Source: Bacteriovoracaceae bacterium UBA3083
GTDB lineage: Bacteria; Bdellovibrionota; Bacteriovoracia; Bacteriovoracales; Bacteriovoracaceae
Assembly (NCBI GenBank): GCA_002366565.1
Contig: DFBJ01000006.1
Location: 62,001-126,000, forward strand
Direction: 5' to 3'
Length of the DNA: 64,000 nt
Position numbers and translations under genes: made by a program. The first letter of the stretch is position 1. Every line of letters starts with the position of its first letter. Shown in pieces: positions 25,771 through 33,941 of the stretch. The notes below the pieces were generated by a model. It was not told the DNA's origin. It saw only the letters and a list, made by a program, of their open reading frames with translations, and searched no databases.

Positions 25771-26898
25771 GTGAAGAGACTTTACTCTATTTACTTCAAA
25801 GTAATAGCATTTTTTTTAGCAACTTTTATAAAGCTTACTAATATTTCAAAAGGGAGTAAAGAAAATCAAATACTAATTGTAAAGCCTGACGCAGTTGGTG
25901 ATTTCTTCATCTTTCTTCAATTTATTCATAATATAAGAGATTTCTATCCTCACAAAGAATTCAATATTAAAGTTCTTGTAAATCAGATCAATGAAAACGT
26001 TGCAAAAGAATACTTAGATGTTGATGAGATAGTTTCTTTTAATAGATCAAAACTCTATAACTCATTAAGCTACTTCCTATCTCTTATATGGAGGGTAAAA
26101 GGAAACTACAATGAAATAATTTACCCTTGCTACTCTAGAGAATCATTATTTGATATATTAATCTACTCTCTTCAAGCAACTAAGAAATCTTCCTTTAAAG
26201 GAGACTCTACAAATAGCTCTAAAGCATTAATAACTATTGGAAACTCTTTCTATAACTACTTAATTAAAGATGAAAATGCTAACGAGCTTACAAGAATTGA
26301 TAATTTTTTCCAGCAAGTTATTCCAAACTACAACTACACAGAATATTTAATTAAAACTGATTCTAATGACCCACTCTTAACTTACATAGAGGATAAAACC
26401 ATAGGTATTTTCCCAGGAGCAAGCTGGAGAGGAAGGTGTTGGGAGCCAGAAAAGTATGGGCAATTAATAGAAGTCTTAATCCGAAATGGCCATAAAATTG
26501 TCCTACTTGGAGGACCTACAGACATTCAAATAACTGAAGATATTTTAAGATACTGCCAAAAGCCTCATCAAATAATTAACCTTGTTGGAAAAACGTCTTT
26601 AATTAATCTTACAAACATAATCTCTAAACTAGAGTTACTTATAACTTCTGAGAGTTGCGCTGTTCATATAGCTCAAGTAACTCAAACAAAATCCATAACA
26701 CTACTAGGCGGAGGACACTTTGAAAGGTTTCTGCCTTTCCCAGAGAAATATAATAAAAAGTTAACAAGTCTGTCAGTTTATAAAAAGCTTGATTGCTTCT
26801 ACTGCGGCTGGCACTGTCCCTTTTCGAACCCAGGACAATCTGTCCCCTGTATAGAAATGATAGAGACAATTTCAATTATAAATAGATTTAAAGAGTAA
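25771..26898 (+). CDS. GT9 (heptosyltransferase-family) glycosyltransferase
   Basis: Hydrophobic leader then ILIVKPDAVGDFFIFLQFIH (about 34-53), the GT9 N-terminal signature. IGIFPGASWRGRCWEPEKYG is the heptosyltransferase 'G...R.W' loop. VLLGGPTDIQITEDI, NLVGKTSLINLTNIIS and LLITSESCAVHIA (about 290-302) are the donor-site motifs. The C-terminus has a Cys motif, DCFYCGWHCPFSNPGQSVPC, seen in many GT9 proteins. At 375 aa it is near standard length. GTG 25771 is preceded by AAGGGA at good spacing. Divergent from the GT-C-like gene and flanked by a hairpin-like repeat. Likely adds a heptose or another sugar; not specific from sequence. Confidence 0.88.
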   Translation: MKRLYSIYFKVIAFFLATFIKLTNISKGSKENQILIVKPDAVGDFFIFLQFIHNIRDFYPHKEFNIKVLVNQINENVAKEYLDVDEIVSFNRSKLYNSLSYFLSLIWRVKGNYNEIIYPCYSRESLFDILIYSLQATKKSSFKGDSTNSSKALITIGNSFYNYLIKDENANELTRIDNFFQQVIPNYNYTEYLIKTDSNDPLLTYIEDKTIGIFPGASWRGRCWEPEKYGQLIEVLIRNGHKIVLLGGPTDIQITEDILRYCQKPHQIINLVGKTSLINLTNIISKLELLITSESCAVHIAQVTQTKSITLLGGGHFERFLPFPEKYNKKLTSLSVYKKLDCFYCGWHCPFSNPGQSVPCIEMIETISIINRFKE

Positions 26899-26963
26899 GG
26901 AGCTCAAATAAGTAACATATAAGCATGACAGACCTAACACTTTATCTTTAACAGAAAAAACAA

Positions 26964-28100
26964 TTAACAGTAAGAGGAATCATCATAATTATGATTTTTA
27001 AGAAGCGTAAGGCTTCCTAAAAATAAAATAAAATAAGGTCTATAATCTCCTTCAATAATCACCTCTTGAAACATCACTGCTAATGAAGCTAAAATAATTA
27101 ACTTCTCAAGAGCATTCTCTAAACATAGTATATTTACCTTCACTCGCCTAAGCAAATAAGCATAGGCACTAAAAAATAAAACGATAGGAGCCCACCCACC
27201 TATTCTTGCAGAATCAATCCAGAAGTTGTGAAACCATTTCACACTTACAAATTTCTCATCTACACCAAAGCCGCCCAAAGGGTGAGACAGCATTTGTAAA
27301 AAACCATTTATGTATAACTCTCCTCTAGACGAAGAATCAAGCCCCTCCTTGAATCTTCCCACAACATGGAGAAACTCATATCTAAATTCTTGACTACTGA
27401 GGTAAAACAAGAACACCGTCACCATCAAAAGAGCAAATAACGATAAACCCTTCTGACTTCTCCCTTTAATAAAAAGAAAAAGGTGAGAATAGAGAGAACC
27501 TAAAAAAAAGATGATAAAAAAAGCCCTTCCTTTCAAATAGAAGCCAGATAAAATAGACACTAACAGTATAACCAAAAAAATGAATCCCTTGACGCTTAAC
27601 TTACCATGACAAAGCACATAGTACGAAACACACCCAAAAATTGACATCATACTACTGACAAGCGGAGAATTTATAACGGAGCCGCTAAATGGACTCCAAA
27701 GCCCTCCATGCCCATAACCACCTTTGATATAACTAGCAAAAATAATAACACAACACTCCACAAAAACACCAAAGAGATAACTCAAGATCAAACTTCTCTT
27801 ACTTAAACTCTGATAAAAAATGACCCCAGCACCAAAGAAGGCAAAGCCCATTACAACTAACGATCTATAGGGATAAAGTAATAATCCTCCACCAAAAATG
27901 ACTATACAAATTACAGAAAAAATCAAGACTGTGAATATAAAGAAAGGCTTTAGCTTAAGAAAATAATCTGGACTAAATACCTCTTTATAATTAAGAGCTA
28001 TAAACAAAATAAAGAAAGGCAAGTAAAGAATAAATTTATTCAAACCTAGAGAGAAAAAGAACATAATGAGTATGACTCTTTTCACTTGCTCGTACAACAT
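26964..28100 (-). CDS. O-antigen polymerase/ligase-like protein (Wzy candidate 1)
   Basis: A 378-aa polytopic protein with about ten to eleven helices. The large loop late in the protein holds GRFKEGLDSSSRGELYING and FLQMLSHPLGGFGVDEKF, then KWFHNFWIDSARIGGWAPIV. The 'R...G...HN' pattern is shared by O-antigen polymerases and ligases. GFYLKGRAFFIIFFLGSLY supplies the earlier Arg motif. It polymerises or ligates lipid-linked repeats on the periplasmic face. Wzy proteins are poorly conserved, so the call rests on topology and motif. The gene is a one-gene leftward cassette beside GT9 and a decayed dehydratase. Confidence 0.7.
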   Translation of the reverse strand: MLYEQVKRVILIMFFFSLGLNKFILYLPFFILFIALNYKEVFSPDYFLKLKPFFIFTVLIFSVICIVIFGGGLLLYPYRSLVVMGFAFFGAGVIFYQSLSKRSLILSYLFGVFVECCVIIFASYIKGGYGHGGLWSPFSGSVINSPLVSSMMSIFGCVSYYVLCHGKLSVKGFIFLVILLVSILSGFYLKGRAFFIIFFLGSLYSHLFLFIKGRSQKGLSLFALLMVTVFLFYLSSQEFRYEFLHVVGRFKEGLDSSSRGELYINGFLQMLSHPLGGFGVDEKFVSVKWFHNFWIDSARIGGWAPIVLFFSAYAYLLRRVKVNILCLENALEKLIILASLAVMFQEVIIEGDYRPYFILFLGSLTLLKNHNYDDSSYC

Positions 28101-28330
28101 TAGATCTCCAACCTATTCACGACCCATAAGGAATGATCTCTAGTCACTACTCATAAACGCTACCGGGAACCTCTATTATAGAATAAGAAATAGCCATGGT
28201 TGCCAGCGAAATATCACAAAAGAAGCCTATATGGAGTCTACAATGAAATGACTATAAAAATAGTTTTAATTATCGAAATATTATCATAGTATTCATATAA
28301 ATACCATTACCTAATTTAAAAGAAGTATTT

Positions 28331-28911
28331 ATGAATAACATACAACGACTCTCAAAAAAACAAAAAATACAGAGAGAATTTCCAAGCACTAAATATGGTA
28401 CAGTAAGATTTGGAAATGTCCTAGGCATTAATGAGTCAGTCATTCCAGGATTTCTCAAGCAAATTAAAGAGGATAGACCGGTAAGAGTGCCCCCCCCGAT
28501 ACTACTTGTTATTTCATGTCTATCCCTGAGGCGACTCAGCTCGTTCTTCAGACTGGTGCAATGACTAGAGGGGGGGATGTATTTGTATTAGATATGGGAG
28601 AGCCGGTTAAGATTATAAATTTAGCGAGAGGTTTAATTAAGTTCTGTGGACTAGAGGAGCCTAATGATATCGAAATTGAATTTACAGGTCATCGTTCAGT
28701 CGAAAAACTTTATGAAGAACTAATTTTTAATAAAGAAGAAGAAACTCTACAAACTGCTCACTCTTTGGTCAGAGTAGTAAAAAGGGGATATGAAAAGGGC
28801 TCTCAAGCCGATACCAACCTAGAAAAGCTCCCGGCTTCAAAAAAAAGTTTGAATAATATTAAATCACAAATAAGAAAGGTTATTAATGAGTATAATTATA
28901 ACTACAACTAA
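28331..28911 (+). pseudogene. CapD/PglF-type 4,6-dehydratase remnant (5'-truncated, frameshifted)
   Basis: Two overlapping frames encode the C-terminal part of a UDP-N-acetylhexosamine 4,6-dehydratase. Frame A: TKYGTVRFGNVLGINESVIP and LKQIKEDRPVRV. Frame B, after the break: YFMSIPEATQLVLQTGAMTR, then GGDVFVLDMGEPVKIINLAR. The frame changes inside a run of eight C at 28490-28497. Nine would restore the reading VPPPD in place of the usual 'VTHPD'. The whole N-terminal Rossmann and catalytic region is missing, and the 'GLRPGEKLYEEL' motif has become TGHRSVEKLYEEL, so the gene looks genuinely decayed rather than merely phase-off. The 230 bases upstream hold nothing recognisable. It sits directly before pglC- and pglE-like genes, where an active pglF would be expected. 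Confidence 0.85.
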
Positions 28912-28933
28912 ATCTAAAAACTAGACAGAAGAG

Positions 28934-29554
28934 ATGATAAATAAAAAAATACAGCAATACATAAAGTCCTTTATAGATAAAGCCACTGCTTTAATCTTAC
29001 TAATTCTGCTTTCCCCTATATTTATTTCTATCTCCATATTAATTGTTATTTGTGACGGCTTCCCTATTTATTTTATACAAAAACGACCTGGTAAAGGGAA
29101 TAGGATTTTTAAAATTATTAAATTCAGAACGATGAAAGTACAAATACTGAATGAGTCTCAGTCAGATATAGCTCGAAGCACGAAACTTGGCACTTTTCTA
29201 AGAAGTACGTCTTTAGATGAAATGCCACAATTAATTAATGTTCTAAAGGGAGACTTGAGCTTTGTCGGACCAAGGCCTCTACTCACTGAATACCTTCCAC
29301 TCTACAGTGAATACCAAATTAAACGACACAATGTTTTACCTGGTATTACAGGTTGGGCACAGATAAATGGAAGGAATAAAATAAGCTGGGAAGAAAAATT
29401 CTACCTAGATGTCTGGTATGTTGATAATTGGTCACTATTGCTAGATATTAAAATATTAATAAAAACCTTTTTTAAGGTAGTTAGTAAAAAAGACATCAAT
29501 TCTTCTGAGGATATGACAATGGAAAAGTTTACTGGATCCAAAAATGAAAATTAA
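28934..29554 (+). CDS. PglC-type monotopic phosphoglycosyltransferase
   Basis: A small initiating transferase. One re-entrant N-terminal helix (ATALILLILLSPIFISISIL, about 17-36) is followed by GFPIYFIQKRPGKGNRIFKI, KFRTMKV, STSLDEMPQLINVLKGDLSF, VGPRPLLTEYLPLYS and GITGWAQINGRNKISWEEKF. The catalytic Asp-Glu dyad and GPRP arginine are present. At 206 aa it equals the minimal PglC fold. It transfers a sugar-1-phosphate, in PglC diNAcBac-1-P, to undecaprenyl phosphate. The following PglE-like aminotransferase overlaps it by 11 bases, supporting an amino-sugar substrate. It is the second initiating transferase in the window. Confidence 0.92.
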   Translation: MINKKIQQYIKSFIDKATALILLILLSPIFISISILIVICDGFPIYFIQKRPGKGNRIFKIIKFRTMKVQILNESQSDIARSTKLGTFLRSTSLDEMPQLINVLKGDLSFVGPRPLLTEYLPLYSEYQIKRHNVLPGITGWAQINGRNKISWEEKFYLDVWYVDNWSLLLDIKILIKTFFKVVSKKDINSSEDMTMEKFTGSKNEN

Positions 29555-30695
29555 CAAATATAAAAATAGGATATTTCTTTCTGCTCCCCATATGTCTGGA
29601 CAAGAAAAAAAGTATATAGATAAAGCTTTTAGTGATAACTACATCGTTCCTCTTGGGCCAAACGTAGACGAGCTTGAAGATAAAATCTTAAGTTTTCTAA
29701 ATGTAAAAGGTCTACATGTAGTTGCTATGAACTCGGGAACTGCTGCAATTCACATCGCACTAAAACTACTTGAAATCAAACAAGGCGAAGAAGTATTTTG
29801 CTCTACTTCTACATTTGTTGCAACAGCAAATCCAATCCTCTATGAAAAAGCTGTCCCAATATTTATAGATTCAGAGCCCGAAACCTGGAATATCTGCCCA
29901 CTCTCACTTCAGCGAGCCATAGACATAAAAAGAAAAAGTAATTCAAAAATCCCAAGAGTATTAATTACTGTTGACCTTTTTGGCAAAAGTTGTAACTACG
30001 ATGACATATCTAGAATCTGCAAAGAAAATAATATAAAAATCATTGAAGATTCTGCTGAAGCACTAGGTTCAACTTACAAACAAAATAAGTGTGGAGTATT
30101 TGGAGATTATGGAATTTTTTCTTTTAATGGTAACAAAATAATTACCACTTCAGGAGGTGGCGCACTTGTTACCCACTCAAAAAAAGATGCCCAAAAAGCT
30201 TTATTTTTAATTACCCAAGCAAGAGATAAAGCCCAGTTTTACCTTCACTCCCAAACTGGCTACAATTATAGAATGAGTAACATAAGTGCTGGTATTGGCA
30301 TTGGCCAAATGAATGTCATTGAAAATCGAGTCAATCAAAGAAGAAATAATTTTAAAATATATAAGCAACTTCTTAAAGATTGTCCCGTAACATTTCTCAA
30401 AGAAGACCAAGATAGTCGATCTAATCACTGGCTATCTACCATCCTAATCAATGAAGATTCAAAAGTTAAACCCGAGAAATTAATCGAAGCTCTCGATCTA
30501 TACAATATTGAAGCTAGAAGAGTCTGGAAGCCACTTCATACTCAACCCTTGTTTTCAAACAATGATTTTTTTACTGTACATGATAAACCTGTAAGTGAGG
30601 ATATTTTCGAAAGAGGTCTCTGTCTTCCTTCAAGCTCTTTTTTAAAAGAGATTGAAATTAAAGATATCTGTGAAATAATAAAATCTACTTTCTAA
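29544..30695 (+). CDS. DegT/DnrJ/EryC1 aminotransferase, PglE-like
   Basis: A PLP enzyme that would aminate a UDP-4-keto-6-deoxy-GlcNAc-type sugar at C4. RIFLSAPHMSGQEKKYIDKA at the N-terminus, VVAMNSGTAAIHIALKLL, IIEDSAEALGSTY (D169) and FGDYGIFSFNGNKIITTSGG, with K198 as the PLP lysine, are all as in the PglE/LegC branch. ARDKAQFYLHSQTGYNYRMS and ARRVWKPLHTQPL are typical of that branch. Length 383 aa. It completes a dehydratase-aminotransferase-PGT set except that the dehydratase is broken and no PglD acetyltransferase lies next to it. Convergent with the next gene through a 4-base overlap of stop codons (CTAA). Confidence 0.9.
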   Translation: MKINKYKNRIFLSAPHMSGQEKKYIDKAFSDNYIVPLGPNVDELEDKILSFLNVKGLHVVAMNSGTAAIHIALKLLEIKQGEEVFCSTSTFVATANPILYEKAVPIFIDSEPETWNICPLSLQRAIDIKRKSNSKIPRVLITVDLFGKSCNYDDISRICKENNIKIIEDSAEALGSTYKQNKCGVFGDYGIFSFNGNKIITTSGGGALVTHSKKDAQKALFLITQARDKAQFYLHSQTGYNYRMSNISAGIGIGQMNVIENRVNQRRNNFKIYKQLLKDCPVTFLKEDQDSRSNHWLSTILINEDSKVKPEKLIEALDLYNIEARRVWKPLHTQPLFSNNDFFTVHDKPVSEDIFERGLCLPSSSFLKEIEIKDICEIIKSTF

Positions 30696-31132
30696 CTAAA
30701 GTCAGGAAAGCTTTCAGTTTCCAAAGGAAGTACTATTGATTCCTTTGGGTCATGCTCGGAATCAATAAGATTAGCAATCAGTGATACTTCTTCTATGTTT
30801 GACTTAAAACTATAATAGACTCCTGCAGGGATCTCGCACATTGCATAATTAGACTGTCCTATAACAAATTCATCAGTAGCTCCATATGTCAATGAGGAAG
30901 CGCGCATATCAACAATCTTAAATTTAACTTCCCCCATAGGTACGACTACCCTTTGGGAAATTTTGCGATGTAACTTCCAACCCTTCTCATACCCGGGGTT
31001 TACTTTAGAAAAATAAACTTCTCCAAATTCATTAAATACTGAACTACTTTTTTTTATGAAATGTAAAACAGCACCTCTCTCATCCTCAAACATTGAAAGG
31101 GGTGTTAACTTAACACCATCTATCTTAGTCAT
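30692..31132 (-). CDS. RmlC/WxcM-like cupin epimerase for a CDP-sugar
   Basis: A 146-aa cupin. LTPLSMFEDERGAVLHFIKK (about 10-29), GEVYFSKVNPGYEKGWKLHR (37-56) and ISQRVVVPMGEVKFKIVDMR (58-77) resemble the dTDP-4-keto-6-deoxyhexose 3,5-epimerase family, with the active-site His in GWKLHRK. It is shorter than true RmlC (about 180 aa) and lacks its second half, so 3-, 5- or 3,4-keto-isomerase activity are all possible. Its start overlaps rfbG by 8 bases in a leftward unit with rfbF, so the natural substrate is likely CDP-4-keto-6-deoxy-D-glucose. Similar short epimerase-like proteins are common next to rfbF/rfbG. Confidence 0.75.
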   Translation of the reverse strand: MTKIDGVKLTPLSMFEDERGAVLHFIKKSSSVFNEFGEVYFSKVNPGYEKGWKLHRKISQRVVVPMGEVKFKIVDMRASSLTYGATDEFVIGQSNYAMCEIPAGVYYSFKSNIEEVSLIANLIDSEHDPKESIVLPLETESFPDFS

Positions 31133-32219
31133 CTAGACTCCAAGAAGTATTTTTCTTTTTTGCTATTAAGCAATACTCTTTAATCTGGTTTTTACTGAAT
31201 TCACATATACTATCTCTATTTCCTTCATAAAATTCTTTATACCATTGAGCTGTGAATCGAATAGTTTCCTCATAATTTAGGGAAGCTTGCCAATCTAAAA
31301 GAAAGTTAGCCTTGTCACAATTAAGCTTCAATAGGCCTGCTTCTTTTTTAAAACTGGCATCTGCCTCAACTTTCCAGGAACCATTAATGTACTTACTCAT
31401 ACTTTTAACAACTTCTAAAACACTGATATCTAAGTTTTCACGAGGTCCAAAATTGAAAGCTTCTCCCTCCAAAGACTTTATGTCTTCATCCAAAATAGCT
31501 CCTAACTGCAAGTAGCCACTTAAAGGTTCAAGCACATGCTGCCAAGGCCTTGTACTATTAGGACTTCTAATTGATAACTCCTCAGATGAGTACCACTTTT
31601 TTACAATATCAGGGATAATTCTATTTGCTGCCCAATCTCCACCACCGATAACATTACCAGCTCTTGCAGAACAGACTCTTATTCCCTTTTCTTTTAAAAA
31701 AGATCTTTGAAGAGAGCTTATAGCTATTTCCGCACAGGCTTTAGAAGCACTGTATGGATCTATCCCACCAAGTTTATCACCTTCCCTATAGCCATAATAC
31801 CATTCCACATTTTCATAACACTTATCAGAAGTAATCATCACAACAGACTTTACGCTTTTAGAGTCTTTTACGGCCTCCAGAACATTTACTGTTCCCATTA
31901 AATTTACTTCAAATGCCATACGAGGATCTTTATAGCAATCACTCACGATAGGATTTGCAGCTAAGTGAAAAACAATATCAGGACAAAAGTTGTCAATCTC
32001 TTTTTTCAATAGTTCAAAGTCTCTAACATCACCTTCAATACTTAAATCATAAGCATCCTCTTGAAGAAAGTCGAAATGTGCTGGCTTTGAAGGTACATAA
32101 GCAGAAAATCCAGCAACCTCAGCGCCCAAACTTTTAAGCCATAGACATAACCACGAGCCTTTAAAACCAGTATGCCCAGTTACTAAAATTTTTTTATCTG
32201 AGTATATATTGTTAAACAT
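31125..32219 (-). CDS. rfbG: CDP-glucose 4,6-dehydratase
   Basis: Converts CDP-D-glucose to CDP-4-keto-6-deoxyglucose. The signature KILVTGHTGFKGSWLCLWLK (10-29) is nearly diagnostic. VFHLAANPIVSDCYKDPRMA, MITSDKCYENVEWYYGY, GGIDPYSASKACAEIA (YxxxK) and STRPWQHVLEPLSGYL follow in order. At 364 aa it is full length. It lies 9 bases after rfbF and overlaps the epimerase-like gene. The usual next step toward 3,6-dideoxyhexoses, RfbH (a DegT-like dehydrase), is not recognisable here. The two DegT-type genes upstream in the same operon look like ordinary aminotransferases with their PLP lysine. Confidence 0.95.
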   Translation of the reverse strand: MFNNIYSDKKILVTGHTGFKGSWLCLWLKSLGAEVAGFSAYVPSKPAHFDFLQEDAYDLSIEGDVRDFELLKKEIDNFCPDIVFHLAANPIVSDCYKDPRMAFEVNLMGTVNVLEAVKDSKSVKSVVMITSDKCYENVEWYYGYREGDKLGGIDPYSASKACAEIAISSLQRSFLKEKGIRVCSARAGNVIGGGDWAANRIIPDIVKKWYSSEELSIRSPNSTRPWQHVLEPLSGYLQLGAILDEDIKSLEGEAFNFGPRENLDISVLEVVKSMSKYINGSWKVEADASFKKEAGLLKLNCDKANFLLDWQASLNYEETIRFTAQWYKEFYEGNRDSICEFSKNQIKEYCLIAKKKNTSWSLDD

Positions 32220-32228
32220 TTCGTGCTC

Positions 32229-33002
32229 CTAAAAATTTTGCCATGGAACACTTCCATCGCTCCACAAAGAATCTAAGTATTCTTTATCTCTAAGGGTATC
32301 CATACATTGCCAAAAGCCCGTATGCTCAAAAAATGATAACTCATTATCTCTGACAAGTCCCTCCATTGGCGCTCTCTCGAGAATTGTTTCATCATCTTTC
32401 AGGTAATTAAATATTTCATTATTAAAAACAAAGAAACCACCATTTATCCATCCACTTGACGACTGAGGCTTTTCAGCAAATTCTAAAACTTCACTATTTT
32501 CATTTATTTTCATTTCACCAAATCGCGCCGCTGGCCTAACACCCGTAACTGTTGCAACTTTCCCATTTTTTTTATGGGCAGAAATAAGGTTTTCTATATT
32601 TACATTTGCAACACCGTCACCATAAGTCAGACAGAATGACTCATCTTCTTTTAGATGATCTTTTAACCTTAACAACCTTCCACCAGTTAAAGTATCTTCT
32701 CCTGTGTCCACAAGATGAATCTTCCAATCAAGAGAACCTTTTTTATGGTAAGAAATATCGCCTGATGAAAGGTCGATAGAGAAGTCATTGTTCAATTGAT
32801 AATAATTTAAAAAGTAATCCTTTATTACATCTCCTTTATAGCCAAGACATAAAATAAATTCTTTTATTCCAAACTTAGAGTAAATATTCATTATATGCCA
32901 AAGTATAGGATAAGGACCAACTCCTACAAGTGGCTTAGGGATAACTTTTGTTTCCTCAGCTAGTCTCGTCCCCTTCCCACCACATAAAATAACTGCCTTC
33001 AT
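32229..33002 (-). CDS. rfbF: Glucose-1-phosphate cytidylyltransferase
   Basis: Makes CDP-glucose from CTP and glucose-1-phosphate. MKAVILCGGKGTRLAEETKV (1-20), IPKPLVGVGPYPILWHIMNI (21-40), FCLTYGDGVANVNIE and PAARFGEMKI are the family's motifs. GGFFVFNNEIFNYLKDDETI and LERAPMEGLV are also shared. Length 257 aa, as expected. Paired with rfbG, which uses the product. A GT2 gene lies just upstream (9 bases). Confidence 0.96.
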   Translation of the reverse strand: MKAVILCGGKGTRLAEETKVIPKPLVGVGPYPILWHIMNIYSKFGIKEFILCLGYKGDVIKDYFLNYYQLNNDFSIDLSSGDISYHKKGSLDWKIHLVDTGEDTLTGGRLLRLKDHLKEDESFCLTYGDGVANVNIENLISAHKKNGKVATVTGVRPAARFGEMKINENSEVLEFAEKPQSSSGWINGGFFVFNNEIFNYLKDDETILERAPMEGLVRDNELSFFEHTGFWQCMDTLRDKEYLDSLWSDGSVPWQNF

Positions 33003-33011
33003 AATCTTCCT

Positions 33012-33941
33012 TTAAATTGGCTTAAAGCCTCTTAATTGTTGAATCTTATCATAAATAGATTTTGGTAAAAATGTCAGTAAAAAATATATTAACATTTTTC
33101 GATCACCAAGATAAGGTCTTAGAAATGCTCGAGCTTCTCTCAAGTCACTTTTTTTCCAACCTAATAAAGCTCGCTCTTTTGCTATGGCTTTTCTTAACTC
33201 CATACACTCATCCGAGTATTCATCTTCAAAGTTAGGGTAGAGCTTACAAAATTTCTCAATCATTAACTCCCTCTCAACTGGAAATTTTTCATACTTTGAA
33301 AATGTCCAACTATCATCATGCATTCTCCACTTTGCTAATACTTTATCAATGTAAGCAAGTTCACACTTCTTAGATAAACGAATTAAAAGCTCAGCTTCCT
33401 CGATCATATCAAACCTAACATCAAACCACTCTACTAAAAGATCTAGATGTTTTCTTCTTATTGCCACTGTCTCTAAAGAAAGGTCATACCTTTTTAATAA
33501 AGCTCTAAAAACATTCCCCTCTTTTGGCTTTATTGAAGAGTATAACTGTCTTTGATCCCCATCTTTATCGAAGAATATAGTGTCCGTTACAACAATTCCT
33601 ACGCTTTCCTTTTTGATAAAAACCTCTACTTGTAAAAGTAATTTCTCTTTATACCAAATGTCGTCCACGTCTAAAAAAGCAATAATCTCCCCTCGAGATT
33701 TTTCAATAGCTAAATTTCTAGCTTTCCCTAAAGCTGTAAATTCCTGAGCCTTAAAGCATTTAATTCTTTTATCTTTGTATGATTGAATTATTTCTACAGA
33801 CTTATCTTTCGAGCAATTGTCCCAAAAAATAATTTCCCAGTTTTTATAAGATTGAGACAAAACAGAATCAACAGCCTCTCTTAAGTAAGCTTCACCATTG
33901 CAGCAGTTCATAATAACGCTTACGAGTGGATTATAATTCAT
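33012..33941 (-). CDS. GT2 glycosyltransferase
   Basis: YNPLVSVIMNCCNGEAYLRE at the N-terminus, NWEIIFWDNCSKDKSVEI, LGKARNLAIEKSRGEIIA and FLDVDDIWYKEKL (metal motif DVDD, about 91-94) identify a standard GT2. The unusual LSLETVAIRRKHLDLLVEWF and KWRMHDDSWTFSKYEKF resemble O-antigen GTs that handle dideoxy or amino sugars. Length 309 aa. It overlaps the DegT gene by 11 bases and precedes rfbF by 9. It is plausibly the transferase for the CDP-linked sugar made by this operon. That link is inference. Confidence 0.87.
   Translation of the reverse strand: MNYNPLVSVIMNCCNGEAYLREAVDSVLSQSYKNWEIIFWDNCSKDKSVEIIQSYKDKRIKCFKAQEFTALGKARNLAIEKSRGEIIAFLDVDDIWYKEKLLLQVEVFIKKESVGIVVTDTIFFDKDGDQRQLYSSIKPKEGNVFRALLKRYDLSLETVAIRRKHLDLLVEWFDVRFDMIEEAELLIRLSKKCELAYIDKVLAKWRMHDDSWTFSKYEKFPVERELMIEKFCKLYPNFEDEYSDECMELRKAIAKERALLGWKKSDLREARAFLRPYLGDRKMLIYFLLTFLPKSIYDKIQQLRGFKPI

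Noticed and set aside
26982..26995. Perfect palindrome ATCATAATTATGAT followed by T5, possible terminator for the GT9 gene
   Set aside because: It is a purely A/T-based stem inside the 3' end of the convergent gene, with no G/C core; too weak to call.
28101..28330. Searched for the missing N-terminal half of the CapD/PglF remnant in all frames
   Set aside because: No Rossmann or catalytic motif found, so I treat it as empty DNA rather than part of the pseudogene.
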